Positions 34,971-43,390 of a DNA stretch of 64,000 nt are shown here, piece after piece (the stretch's first letter is position 1; each line of letters starts with the position of its first letter). The position numbers and the translations under genes were made by a program. Source of the stretch: Pelagerythrobacter sp041912895 (GTDB lineage: Bacteria; Pseudomonadota; Alphaproteobacteria; Sphingomonadales; Sphingomonadaceae). The notes beneath the pieces were generated by a model. That model saw only the letters and a list, made by a program, of their open reading frames with translations. It was not told the origin of the DNA and ran no database searches. The stretch is from NCBI RefSeq assembly GCF_041912895.1, contig NZ_JAYSGI010000002.1, forward strand, positions 496,001 through 560,000, in the 5' to 3' direction.

Positions 34971-35894
34971 TTGGCTAGCATGGGCCTCAATATCGACGAA
35001 CAGAAAGCGGTCGACCGCTTTCGCAAGGACGTGGTCGAACCGTCGATGTCGAACCTCGTCATCCTCGATTTCTGGGCCGAATGGTGCGGGCCGTGCAAGG
35101 CGCTGACCCCGGTGCTGGAGAAAGTCGCCGCCGACTATGCCGACAAGGGCGTGGTGCTGGCCAAGGTGAACGTGGACGAGGAACAGTTCATCGCCAGCCA
35201 GTTCCAGGTCCGCTCGATCCCCACGGTCTATGCGATGTTTCAGGGCCAGCCGGTCGCCGACCTGACCAATGCGCGCAGCGAATCGCAGCTCAAGCAGATG
35301 CTCGACCAGCTGCTCGAGAAGCTGCCGCTCGATGGCGCGGGCGGCGGTGCGGGCGGCCAGCAGGCGCAGGACGTCGAGCAGTTCGTGACCATGGGCGAGC
35401 AGGTGCTGGCCGAAGGCGACGGCGAACGCGCCGCGGGCATCTTCGCGCAAGTGATCGACATGGCGCCCGACAACGCCGCCGCCCATGCCGGGTTGATCCG
35501 CGCGCTGGTCGCCGCGGGCCGGGCGGACGAGGCGCGCGCGCTGGCCGATGCGCTCGATCCGGCACTGGCCGAAGACCCCGCGATCAAGACTGCGCGCAGT
35601 GCACTCGAACTCGCGGGCACGAAAGTCGACGACGGCGAGCTCCAGGCGCTGCGCGCCGGCGCGGCGGAAGATCCGGCCGACATGGACAAGCAGCTCGCCT
35701 TCGCCGAAGCGGCCTTCGCCGCCGACAGCCGCGGCGAGGCCGCCGACACGCTGCTGGCGATGGTCGAGCGCGACCGCGAGTGGAACGAAGGTGCGGCGCG
35801 CGCCAAGCTGCTCCAGATCTTCGAGGCGGTCGGGCTGGAAGACCCGTGGGTGGTCGCCACGCGGCGGCGGTTGTCGAAGATCCTGTTCGGCTGA
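34971..35894 (+). CDS. CnoX/YbbN-like thioredoxin-TPR co-chaperone
   Basis: 307 aa. Residues about 5-115 are a thioredoxin domain with an intact redox motif WAEWCGPCKAL. The rest is a TPR-like helical region (VTMGEQVLAEGDGERAAGIF...DNAAAHAGLIRALVAAGRAD). This layout is that of CnoX/YbbN, which protects substrates from over-oxidation and hands them to GroEL and DnaK; E. coli YbbN lacks the CxxC, but many alphaproteobacterial forms keep it. The start is taken as TTG 34971 with GGGAG 6 nt upstream; ATG 34980 is the alternative. Confidence 0.88.
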   Translation: MASMGLNIDEQKAVDRFRKDVVEPSMSNLVILDFWAEWCGPCKALTPVLEKVAADYADKGVVLAKVNVDEEQFIASQFQVRSIPTVYAMFQGQPVADLTNARSESQLKQMLDQLLEKLPLDGAGGGAGGQQAQDVEQFVTMGEQVLAEGDGERAAGIFAQVIDMAPDNAAAHAGLIRALVAAGRADEARALADALDPALAEDPAIKTARSALELAGTKVDDGELQALRAGAAEDPADMDKQLAFAEAAFAADSRGEAADTLLAMVERDREWNEGAARAKLLQIFEAVGLEDPWVVATRRRLSKILFG

Positions 35895-35900
35895 TCCCCG

Positions 35901-36512
35901 TTGTCCACCCGCCTCGCCATCTTCCCGCTGCCCGGCGCGATCCTGTTTCCCGGCCTGCAACTGCCGCTGCACGTGTTCGAGCCGCGTTACCGCGCACTGG
36001 TGGGCGAGGCGCTGGTGCGCGACCGGCGGATCGCGATGATCCAGCCGCAAAGCCCGGCCGAGGGCTCCGCGCTGTTCGCGATCGGCTGCGTCGGGCGGAT
36101 CGGCGAGGTCGAGGCGCTCGAAGACGGGCGCTACAACATCGTGCTCGAAGGCGAATCGCGCTTCCGCGTGCTGCGCGAACTCGACGTGACCACCCCGTTC
36201 CGCCGGATCGAGGCCGAGCTGATCGCGGACGACCAGGACGAAGTGCTGAGCAGCGTCGAGCGCGCCGGGTTCGAGCACGAGGCGCGCCGCTTCGCCGATG
36301 CGCAGGGCTACAGCGTGGACTGGGATTCGGTCGAGCGGCTCGACGACATGGCGCTGATCAACGGCGTATCGCAGATCGCGCCGTTCGACCCGGCGGCGAA
36401 GCAGGCGCTGCTGGAGGCCGGGACACTGGGCGAACGATGCGAGCTGCTGATCCAGCTCATGCAGTTCTTCGGCCACCGCGACGGCGACGGTGACAGAGTG
36501 ACGTTGCAGTAG
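35901..36512 (+). CDS. Lon N-terminal (substrate-binding) domain protein
   Basis: 203 aa, a stand-alone Lon N-domain: LAIFPLPGAILFPGLQLPLH, FEPRYRALVGEAL, GCVGRIGEVEALEDGRYNIV and GESRFRVLREL. No ATPase or protease part. Such LAN-type proteins occur widely and may bind unfolded substrates; role unproven. TTG start at 35901, 6 bp after the CnoX gene, so co-transcribed; two proteostasis genes in one unit make sense together. Confidence 0.87.
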   Translation: MSTRLAIFPLPGAILFPGLQLPLHVFEPRYRALVGEALVRDRRIAMIQPQSPAEGSALFAIGCVGRIGEVEALEDGRYNIVLEGESRFRVLRELDVTTPFRRIEAELIADDQDEVLSSVERAGFEHEARRFADAQGYSVDWDSVERLDDMALINGVSQIAPFDPAAKQALLEAGTLGERCELLIQLMQFFGHRDGDGDRVTLQ

Positions 36513-36804
36513 CTTGTTTCGCCTCAAGCGCCGGCGGCCGCATCCGCGGCCTTGGCTATCCTCGCTCACACGCCCTTCGGGCGCGTCGCTGCGGGCGCGC
36601 GTTCGCGCTTGCGGTCGGCTGGTCGCCGACCGATCCCTTCCAAGCCATGGCTGTCAGGCACCGAAACATTCCCGGACTAAGCTGTCGGGCGAAAGTCCGG
36701 TCCGCGACCAGCGGATCGCAAGGCCGAACGGCCGCCCGCAGGCGCCCCGTAGCGTAGCGGAGGGAACAGCGCCGAGGATGTCCGCCCGGATGGGCGGGCG
36801 TAAC
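36513..36804. other. Gene-free, GC-rich region with several stem-loops between convergent genes
   Basis: No coding frame with family resemblance. It contains several short inverted repeats: GGCGGCCGCATCCGCGGCC, CGCCCTTCGGGCG, GGTCGGCTGGTCGCCGACC and GTCCGCCCGGATGGGCGGGC. The Lon-domain gene and marC converge here, so part may end transcription. The composition is that of a multi-hairpin intergenic repeat, perhaps present elsewhere in the genome. Confidence 0.5.
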
Positions 36805-37425
36805 TCAAAAGAACGCCCCCCGCAGCCCGTCGATCACGTACTGTGCCGCCAGCGCTGCGAGCAGGACGCCCAGCAGGCGCGTTATCACCGCTTCCACGCG
36901 GTCGCCGAGCAGGCGGATCAGCGGGGCGGCGGCGAGGAAGGCGGCCAGCGTGATCGCCAGCACCAGCAGCAGCGCGCCGAGCACGACCAGCATCTGGTTG
37001 GTGCTGTCGGCCTCGTTCATCAGCAGCATGATCGCGGCGATCGCGCCCGGCCCGGCGAGCATCGGCATCGCCATCGGGAAGACCGACACGTCCTCGATCT
37101 CCGGCGTGGCGGCGACTTTCTCTGCGCGTTCCTCGCGCCGCTGGGTGCGCTTCTCGAACACCATCTCGAACGCGATCCAGAACAGCATCAGCCCGCCCGC
37201 GATGCGGAAGCTGTCGAGCTCGATATGGAGCGCGGCGAGCAGTTGCTGCCCAAACAGCGCGAAGACCAGCAGGATGGCGAGCGCGATCAGGCACGCGCGG
37301 ATCGCCATCGAGCGCGACTGCGCGGCGCTCGCCCCCTTGGTCAGCCCGGCATAGATCGGCGCGCAGCCGGGCGGATCGATCACCACGAACAACGTGATGA
37401 AGGCGGAAATGAAGATCTCGGTCAT
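36805..37425 (-). CDS. marC: MarC family integral membrane protein
   Basis: 206 aa, six hydrophobic segments. The MarC signature FISAFITLFVVIDPPGCAPI at the start, RIAGGLMLFWIAFEMVF in the middle and FPMAMPMLAGPGAIAAIMLL later are typical. Despite the name, MarC is not shown to confer multidrug resistance; transport function is unknown. The ATG overlaps the preceding gene's TGA by 1 nt. Last gene of the argB-yggT-folD operon. Confidence 0.9.
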   Translation of the reverse strand: MTEIFISAFITLFVVIDPPGCAPIYAGLTKGASAAQSRSMAIRACLIALAILLVFALFGQQLLAALHIELDSFRIAGGLMLFWIAFEMVFEKRTQRREERAEKVAATPEIEDVSVFPMAMPMLAGPGAIAAIMLLMNEADSTNQMLVVLGALLLVLAITLAAFLAAAPLIRLLGDRVEAVITRLLGVLLAALAAQYVIDGLRGAFF

Positions 37426-38129
37426 CAGCCGCCGGTGGGCGCGGCGACCGAAACGGTCAAGACCTCTTCCGCCGCGCCGCCGATCAGCATCGTGACCGCC
37501 AGCGTGCGCGAGAGATCGGGGGCGACCGTCCAGGCATAGGCGAGCGTGCGATCGCGCGACATGCCGCCACCCTGCGTCGCCGTGTTCGCGCCGGGTGCGG
37601 CAGTGGCGGGCAAGCCGTCGCCGCCGCAATCGGCGACTTGCGTCTGAATGATGTCGGGCCTGGCCAGCGGCTCGGCCAGCGCGTCGCCCTGGTCGAGCAC
37701 CCAGCGGTATTTCTCGTTGTCGCCCGCGCGGCCCTGCCGCTCCCACACGGTGGTGAAATAGCCCGTGCTGCCGTCGGGCCGCTGCCATGCGCCGCGCGTG
37801 ACCGAAAGCGAGCCGTCGCAGCTCGCCCAGACCTCATGCGGCTGCCACTGGACTGGCTGCGGCGGATCGGCGCGGCCGGACAGCCATTCGCGCGCGTTGA
37901 CCGCCTCGGGCACGAACATCACCGCATCGCCGGTCGAAAATTCGCGGAAGGCGGTCCACTGCCCTTCCTCGCGCGCCTCGCGGGCGAAGGCGAGTTCGGC
38001 GGCCACCACCGCGCTCGGGTTGGCCTGCTCGGACAGCGAGCGATAGAAGCGCGTGCGCGGATCGTTGCTCCCGCTCGCGCAGCCGGCGAGCAGCGCGGCG
38101 ATGCAGCCCAGCGCGAGCAGGTTCCTCAT
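37425..38129 (-). CDS. Lipoprotein of unknown function
   Basis: 234 aa with a lipobox (ALLAGC, Cys near residue 17). The mature protein includes VAAELAFAREAREEGQWTAF, EFSTGDAVMFVPEAVNAREW and EVWASCDGSLSVTRGAW, a pattern seen in small alphaproteobacterial proteins with a DUF4440/NTF2-like feel; that is a guess. It starts by ATGA overlap with folD and its stop overlaps marC, so it is translationally coupled on both sides. Confidence 0.78.
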   Translation of the reverse strand: MRNLLALGCIAALLAGCASGSNDPRTRFYRSLSEQANPSAVVAAELAFAREAREEGQWTAFREFSTGDAVMFVPEAVNAREWLSGRADPPQPVQWQPHEVWASCDGSLSVTRGAWQRPDGSTGYFTTVWERQGRAGDNEKYRWVLDQGDALAEPLARPDIIQTQVADCGGDGLPATAAPGANTATQGGGMSRDRTLAYAWTVAPDLSRTLAVTMLIGGAAEEVLTVSVAAPTGG

Positions 38130-39022
38130 ATCGCATCCTCCGCCAGCGCGATTCCGGCGTTGCGGTGCGCGGCGACGAGCGTGTTCCTGAGCAGCACGGC
38201 GATCGTCATCGGGCCGACCCCGCCCGGCACCGGGGTGATCGCGCCCGCGACCGCGCGCGCCTCGGCAAAGGCGACGTCGCCCACCAGCCGCCCCTTGGCC
38301 GTGCCGGGTTCGGGCGCCAGGCGGTTGATGCCCACGTCGATCACCGTCGCGCCGGGCTTCAGCCAGTCGCCCTTCACCATTTCCGCACGCCCGACCGCCG
38401 CGACGACGATGTCCGCGCGCCGCACCACGCCGGGCAGATCCTTCGTCCGGCTGTGCGCGATGGTGACGGTGGCGTTGGCATCGGTGAGAAGCTGCGCCAT
38501 CGGCTTGCCGACGATGTTCGAACGGCCGATGACGACCGCGTCCAGCCCCGAAAGATCGCCCAGCCGGTCGGCCAGCAGCATCATGCAGCCCAGCGGTGTG
38601 CACGGGACGAAGCCGCGCCGGCCCACGGCGAGCCGCCCGGCGTTGATGACGTGGAACCCGTCCACGTCCTTGTCCGGGTCGATCGCGGCGATCACCGCCT
38701 GTTCGTCGATATGTTTCGGCAGCGGGAGCTGCACGAGGATGCCGTCGACCGCCGGATCGGCATTGAGCCGTTCGACCAGCGCGAGCAGGTCGGCTTCGGA
38801 CGTATCGTCAGCCAGCCGGTGCTCGAAACTTTCCATGTTGGCGGCGAGCGTGGCCTTGCCCTTGCTGCCGACATAGACCTGGCTCGCCGGATCTTCGCCC
38901 ACCAGCACCACCGCGAGGCCCGCCTTGCGCCCCGCCGCAGCGGCGAAATCGGCCGCCAGCGCGCCGACCTTCTCGCGCAGGGCGGCGGCGAACGCCTTTC
39001 CGTCGATAATGTCGGCCGCCAT
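38126..39022 (-). CDS. folD: Bifunctional methylene-tetrahydrofolate dehydrogenase / cyclohydrolase
   Basis: 298 aa, full length, interconverting methylene-, methenyl- and formyl-tetrahydrofolate. Catalytic Lys in YVGSKGKA, substrate loop VQLPLPKHI, cofactor motif VIGRSNIVGKPMAQLL and the C-terminal TPVPGGVGPMTIA are present. ATG 39022 overlaps the yggT stop (TGATG). It supplies one-carbon units in the same operon as argB. Confidence 0.96.
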   Translation of the reverse strand: MAADIIDGKAFAAALREKVGALAADFAAAAGRKAGLAVVLVGEDPASQVYVGSKGKATLAANMESFEHRLADDTSEADLLALVERLNADPAVDGILVQLPLPKHIDEQAVIAAIDPDKDVDGFHVINAGRLAVGRRGFVPCTPLGCMMLLADRLGDLSGLDAVVIGRSNIVGKPMAQLLTDANATVTIAHSRTKDLPGVVRRADIVVAAVGRAEMVKGDWLKPGATVIDVGINRLAPEPGTAKGRLVGDVAFAEARAVAGAITPVPGGVGPMTIAVLLRNTLVAAHRNAGIALAEDAI

Positions 39023-39306
39023 CAATAGCCCACGGCGACGTAGATCAGCACGCGCATGAAGATCTGCAGCGCGATGATGAGCACCAGCGGCGAGAAGTCG
39101 ATCGCGCCCGTTTGCGGCAGGATGCGCCGGATTGGGGCGAGCACCGGCTCGAGCAGCGAATTGATCGAGGTGTAGATCTGCGCGAGGAATTCGTTGCGCT
39201 GGTTGATGACGTTGAACGCGAACAGCAGCCCGATGATGAACTGGATGATGACGAGCATCACCACCACGTTGATCAGCATGCCGAGGATGTCGATGATGAG
39301 ACCCAC
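39022..39306 (-). CDS. yggT: YggT family membrane protein
   Basis: 94 aa with two hydrophobic stretches around the conserved VLAPIRRILPQTGAIDFSPL loop, the YggT signature. YggT proteins have been linked to osmotic stress and, in some bacteria, membrane or division placement; function here unknown. GTG start at 39306 with GGGAA upstream. Coupled to folD by TGATG. Confidence 0.9.
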   Translation of the reverse strand: MGLIIDILGMLINVVVMLVIIQFIIGLLFAFNVINQRNEFLAQIYTSINSLLEPVLAPIRRILPQTGAIDFSPLVLIIALQIFMRVLIYVAVGY

Positions 39307-39391
39307 GTAATTCCCTTTCCTGCCCGGTCGGCGTTTCGGGCGCCTTCCTACCCGTATCGGGGCCGCCGTAGCAACCGCCCGAGGCGCCTTA

Positions 39392-40285
39392 TCAGCCGGC
39401 GCGGATCAGCGTGCCCGCCCCGCGCGCGGTGAAGAATTCCAGCAGCATCGCGTGCGGCACCCGCCCGTCGAGCACCACCGCGGCCTCGCACCCCGCCTCG
39501 ACCGCGTGGACGCAGGTTTCCAGCTTGGGGATCATGCCGCCGCCGATCGTGCCGTCTTCGCGCAGGCGGGCGATATCGGCGGGGGTGAGATCGCTGAGCA
39601 GCTCGCCGCCCTTGTCGAGCACGCCGGGAACGTCGGTCAGCAGGAACAGCCGCGCCGCGCCCAGCGCAGCGGCGATCGCGCCCGCCATGGTGTCGGCGTT
39701 GATGTTGTAGGTGTGGCCGTCCTCGCCAGCGCCGATCGGGGCGACGATCGGGATCATTCCGGCGCCGACAGCGGTATCGATCACCCGCGTATCGACCGCC
39801 GAGGGCTCGCCCACGAAGCCGAGATCGACCGCCTGCTCGATATTGCTGTCTGGGTCCTTCGCGGTGCGCTGGACTTTCGTCGCGGTGACGAGCCCGCCGT
39901 CCTTGCCCGAGATGCCCAGTGCCTTGCCTCCGGCCTGGTTGACCCAGCCGACGAGTTCCTTGTTGATCGCGCCCGACAGGACCATCTCGGCCACTTCGGC
40001 GGTCGCCTTGTCGGTCACGCGCAAGCCGTCGACGAACGTGCTCTCCACCCCCAGCTTCTTCAGCATCGCGCCGATCTGCGGCCCGCCGCCGTGGACCACC
40101 ACGGGGTTGATGCCGACCGCCTTCAGCAGCACGATATCGTTGGCGAACTCGCGCGCGGCTTTTGGATCGCCCATCGCATGGCCGCCGTATTTCACCACGA
40201 AGGTGCGCCCGGCATAGCGCTGGAAATAGGGCAGCGCCTCGATCAGCACCTGGGCCTTGGCGATCGTCGCCGTCTCGTCGCTCAT
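39392..40285 (-). CDS. argB: Acetylglutamate kinase
   Basis: 297 aa, second step of arginine synthesis (N-acetylglutamate phosphorylation). FVVKYGGHAMGD (phosphate-binding Lys and Gly loop), VVVHGGGPQIGAMLKKLG, FLLTDVPGVLDK and GGMIPKLETCVHAVEAG are diagnostic. The N-terminal helix KAQVLIEALPYFQRYAG is the form found in arginine-sensitive hexameric enzymes. First gene of the minus-strand unit argB-yggT-folD. Confidence 0.96.
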   Translation of the reverse strand: MSDETATIAKAQVLIEALPYFQRYAGRTFVVKYGGHAMGDPKAAREFANDIVLLKAVGINPVVVHGGGPQIGAMLKKLGVESTFVDGLRVTDKATAEVAEMVLSGAINKELVGWVNQAGGKALGISGKDGGLVTATKVQRTAKDPDSNIEQAVDLGFVGEPSAVDTRVIDTAVGAGMIPIVAPIGAGEDGHTYNINADTMAGAIAAALGAARLFLLTDVPGVLDKGGELLSDLTPADIARLREDGTIGGGMIPKLETCVHAVEAGCEAAVVLDGRVPHAMLLEFFTARGAGTLIRAG

Positions 40286-40470
40286 ATTCGCAAAAACCTT
40301 CCCTGCCTGCCGCGCCCTAGCGACTGCGCGGGGGCGAGGAAAGCGATGATCTGCCGCGTGCCGGACAGGTCTTTAACGCCATCTAAACCGTGCCGCGCAT
40401 AGCCTGCTGCGCGGTTCGTCCCGAGCCTGCGCGATGCGGGCCGCGGACCGTTTGGAAAGGCGACGATCCA

Positions 40471-40623
40471 ATGACCGAGACCGGACGCGATTCGCATGCA
40501 AAGGCGGCCGATCGCCGCAAGGGCGACCGCCGCACGAAGCAGGAGCCATTCGCCGGGCCGGACCGGCGCGTCGGTGCCCGCCGCTCGGGCAAGGATCGCC
40601 GCGGCGCCGAGCGGATCGGTTAA
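40471..40623 (+). CDS. Small Arg-rich hypothetical protein
   Basis: 50 aa: MTETGRDSHAKAADRRKG followed by repeats of DRR/GARR (DRRTKQEPFAGPDRRVGARR). It is basic and probably disordered. GGAAAGG upstream of ATG 40471 supports translation; a longer start at 40390 is less likely. Short proteins with GxDRRxGxRR repeats are frequent in alphaproteobacteria, with no known role. Confidence 0.55.
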   Translation: MTETGRDSHAKAADRRKGDRRTKQEPFAGPDRRVGARRSGKDRRGAERIG

Positions 40624-40738
40624 ACCTGCGATTAACGCGCTCCGTCCGGCGACGGCGCGGGGCAAACCGCCGCAACCGCGGGAGCTTTGCCGCACCTAGC
40701 CCGTCCTATCCATCTCGCCATTGAGAAGGATGGATACG

Positions 40739-41122
40739 ATGAACAGGATTCTCACGCTTTCGATCGCCCTCGCGCTCGGCGCCGGCGGCACGGCGGCGCA
40801 CGCGCAGATCGTCGGCGGCACGACCGGTTCGGTCGAAGGCGCCGTCGGCCCCGTCACCGGCAATGTCGATACGACCGTGAATGCCGAAGCGGACGACCTC
40901 ACCGGTCCGGTCAACGATACCACCACGCGGGTGCGCGACACCGCCGACGAGACCGTCGACCGCACACGCGACACGACCGAAGAGGTGGTGGATCATGCCG
41001 ATCACACCGTCGACGAAGCCGACGCCAGCGCCGATGTCGATGCGACGGTGGAAGCCGATGCCGACGACACGAGCGTCTCGGCCGACACCGAAGCCGAAGT
41101 GGATGCCGATCCCGAGGTCTGA
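40739..41122 (+). CDS. Secreted acidic, Thr/Asp-rich hypothetical protein
   Basis: 127 aa. Signal peptide (cleavage after AHA-Q near residue 23), then a low-complexity acidic part rich in Asp, Thr, Val and Ala (VDTTVNAEADD, TADETVDRTRDTTEEVVDHA, ASADVDATVEADADD). It has a degenerate repeat of about 8-11 residues and is likely unstructured or Ca-responsive. ATG 40739 has GAGAAGGA 8 nt upstream; ATG 40730 is too close to it. A terminator follows. No function known. Confidence 0.65.
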   Translation: MNRILTLSIALALGAGGTAAHAQIVGGTTGSVEGAVGPVTGNVDTTVNAEADDLTGPVNDTTTRVRDTADETVDRTRDTTEEVVDHADHTVDEADASADVDATVEADADDTSVSADTEAEVDADPEV

Positions 41123-41143
41123 CGTCGCATAGTGCGAACCTGG

Positions 41144-41172
41144 AAAGGGCGGCGGGCGACTGCCGCCCTTTT
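41144..41172. terminator. Intrinsic terminator, convergent genes
   Basis: AAAGGGCGGC / GCCGCCCTTTT around an 8-nt loop. It ends exactly at the stop codon of the minus-strand hydratase gene and has A and T tracts on both sides, so it can serve both strands. Confidence 0.85.
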
Positions 41173-42027
41173 CTATGCGCGCGCGGTCGCCTGCATCGCC
41201 TGTCGCCCGTCGCGCGCGAATGCCGCCAGTTCGATTGCGCCGTCCTTGCGCTTCATCGCGAGATGCAGCGGCTCCCCCGCGATCGCCGGGCTCATCCCGC
41301 GAAAGGCGAAGCTCGCGAGCGCGTTGTCGCCCAGTTCTTGCGCCGCCAGTTGCAGCAGCAGGCTGGCGGTCAGCGGCCCGTGGACGACGAGCCCGCGATA
41401 GCGCTCCACTTCCTCCGCATAGGGCGTGTCGTAATGGATACGGTGAGTGTTGAAGGTCAGCGCCGAATAGCGGAACAGCACGCGCGGATCGGGCTGGACC
41501 ACGCGGTGCGCATCCCATCCGGCGGGATCGAAGGCGCCTTCGTCCGACGGCGGGGGCGACAGCGGCGCGTTGGGCGCGGCGGCCTCGCGATAGACCAGCG
41601 TCTGCACCTCGCGCACCGCCGACACGCCGTCGGCGGCGGTTTCGTGCGCCACTTCGACGAAGACCATCGGGCCGCTGCGCCCCTCCTTCGCGGCGATCGA
41701 GGCGACGCGGGAAACGCGCTCGATCGCGGCGCCGACCGCGATGGGAGCGTGGAATTCGATCGCGCTGGAAGCCCACATCCGGCGCGCCAGCGGCACCGGT
41801 GGGAGGAAGCTGTCGGGGCTGTCGTCGCGCGCCGGATGCCCGTCCTCGCCCAGCGTGGCGGTCGGCGCGTCGGGGGTGCAGAGGCAGAAGTGGCTGCCCT
41901 GCGGCATCGCGGCGCCGGGTGCGGGCGGCGGCAGATCGAACGCGGCGCACCACCGCGCCGCGAGCGCAGGGTCGAGCCGATCCGCGCGGCGCTCCTCGCG
42001 CCCGATCCATGCCTGCCAGTCGCTCAT
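41173..42027 (-). CDS. Itaconyl-/mesaconyl-CoA hydratase-like protein (double hot-dog, MaoC/HTD2)
   Basis: 284 aa. An N-terminal FAS1-like dehydratase half (WQAWIGREERRADRLDPALA...SFLPPVPLARRMWASS) and a C-terminal hot-dog half with FRYSALTFNTHRIHYDTPYA and RGLVVHGPLTASLLLQLAAQ, the arrangement of mesaconyl-C4-CoA hydratase (Meh) and itaconyl-CoA hydratase (Ich). Last gene of the operon with acyl-CoA dehydrogenase, Mct-like transferase and thiolase, though 145 bp of inverted repeats separate it from the thiolase. ATG 42027. Exact substrate not determinable. Confidence 0.8.
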   Translation of the reverse strand: MSDWQAWIGREERRADRLDPALAARWCAAFDLPPPAPGAAMPQGSHFCLCTPDAPTATLGEDGHPARDDSPDSFLPPVPLARRMWASSAIEFHAPIAVGAAIERVSRVASIAAKEGRSGPMVFVEVAHETAADGVSAVREVQTLVYREAAAPNAPLSPPPSDEGAFDPAGWDAHRVVQPDPRVLFRYSALTFNTHRIHYDTPYAEEVERYRGLVVHGPLTASLLLQLAAQELGDNALASFAFRGMSPAIAGEPLHLAMKRKDGAIELAAFARDGRQAMQATARA

Positions 42028-42030
42028 TCC

Positions 42031-42173
42031 ATCCTCCCCCACCGGGGGAGGGGAACCACCCGCAGGGTGGTGGAGGGGCACGGCGATGTGATCCGGGCAG
42101 CAGATGTTCGGAGCAGCGGCCTGTGCCCCTCCACCATGCTATGCATGGTCCCCCTCCCCGTGCCGGGGAGGAT
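42031..42173. repeat. Inverted pair of 48-bp hairpin repeats, copies 2 and 3
   Basis: The 49-bp block at 42031-42079 is an inverted copy of the one at 42125-42173; both match the element at 6845-6892 (CCCCTCCACCA...GGTCCCCCTCCCC...GGGGAGGAT). Together with the 45 bp between them they fill the gap between hydratase and thiolase, and could fold into one long hairpin in the operon mRNA. Confidence 0.8.
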
Positions 42174-43390
42174 CATGCCGCCCGCTCGAACAGTGCGGCG
42201 ATGCCCTGGCCGCCGCCGATGCACATCGTCTCAAGCCCGTAGCGTACTTCGCGCCGGTGCATCTCGTGCGCCATGTCGGCGAGGATGCGCCCGCCCGTCG
42301 CGCCGATCGGGTGGCCGAGCGAGATGCCCGAGCCGTTGACGTTGAGGATGTCGCGGCGGCTGTCGTCCGCGCTCCAGCCCCAGCCTTTCAGCACCGCGAG
42401 CACCTGCGGCGCGAACGCTTCGTTCAGTTCGACCAGGCCCACATCGTCCCAGCCCATGCCGGTGCGCGCGAGCAGCCGCTCCACCGCGGGCACGGGGCCG
42501 ATGCCCATCCGGCTCGGGTCGCAGCCCGCCGCCGCGTAGCCGGTGAACCACAGCGAGGGAGCGAGGTCGAGTTCCTCCAGCTTGTCCTCCGCCACCACCA
42601 GGCACGCGGCAGCGGCGTCGTTCTGCTGGCTGGCGTTGCCCGCGGTGACGATGCCATTCTCCAGCGGGCGCAGCGCGCCGAGGCTCTCCATGCTCGCGTC
42701 CGGCCGGAAGCCCTCGTCGCGGTCGAACACCAGCGGGTCGCCGCGCCGCTGCGGCACCTCGAGCGGGACGAGCTGCGCGTCGAACCGCCCCGCCTCCCAC
42801 GCGGCGGCGGCATTGCGGTGGCTGCGCACGGCGTATTCGTCGGCCTCCTCGCGCGTGATCCCGTAATCCTTCGCGAGGTTTTCGGCCGTCTCGATCATCC
42901 CGGTGATGACGCCGAACCGCTCGATCGGCTGGCTCATCAGCCGCCCGCGCGTCAGCCGGTCCCACAACTCGACGTCGCCCATCTTGGTGCCGCCGCGCAG
43001 GCTGGTGGTGTAATGCTCGACGTTGGACATGCTATCGCAGCCGCCCGCCACGACCACATCGGCATGGCCCGCCTCGATCATCATCGCCGCGTTGACGACC
43101 GATTGCAGCCCCGATCCGCAGCGCCGGTCGAGCTGGTAGCCGGGGACTTCCAGCGGCAGGCCCGCCGCGAGCCAGGCCCAGTGGCCGATCGCGGGCGCTT
43201 CCCCGCTGCCGTAGCCCTGGCTGAACACCACGTCGTCGACGCGTTCGGGGTCGATCCCGCTGCGCTCGATCAGCGCCTTCAGGATCGCCGCGCCCAGATC
43301 GCCCGCGGTGAGCGGCGCGAGCGTGCCGAGGAAGCGCCCGACGGGCGTGCGCAAGGGGCTGACGATGGCAGCGCGGCGTTTGGCGGTCAT
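42173..43390 (-). CDS. Acetyl-CoA acetyltransferase / thiolase
   Basis: 405 aa. Catalytic Cys in LDRRCGSGLQSVVNAAMM near residue 90, His in NGSGISLGHPIGATG, and Cys/Gly in MCIGGGQG near the C-terminus: all catalytic parts of a thiolase are intact. It could cleave 3-ketoacyl-CoA or make acetoacetyl-CoA. ATG 43390 overlaps the CoA-transferase stop (ATGA). Confidence 0.92.
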   Translation of the reverse strand: MTAKRRAAIVSPLRTPVGRFLGTLAPLTAGDLGAAILKALIERSGIDPERVDDVVFSQGYGSGEAPAIGHWAWLAAGLPLEVPGYQLDRRCGSGLQSVVNAAMMIEAGHADVVVAGGCDSMSNVEHYTTSLRGGTKMGDVELWDRLTRGRLMSQPIERFGVITGMIETAENLAKDYGITREEADEYAVRSHRNAAAAWEAGRFDAQLVPLEVPQRRGDPLVFDRDEGFRPDASMESLGALRPLENGIVTAGNASQQNDAAAACLVVAEDKLEELDLAPSLWFTGYAAAGCDPSRMGIGPVPAVERLLARTGMGWDDVGLVELNEAFAPQVLAVLKGWGWSADDSRRDILNVNGSGISLGHPIGATGGRILADMAHEMHRREVRYGLETMCIGGGQGIAALFERAA

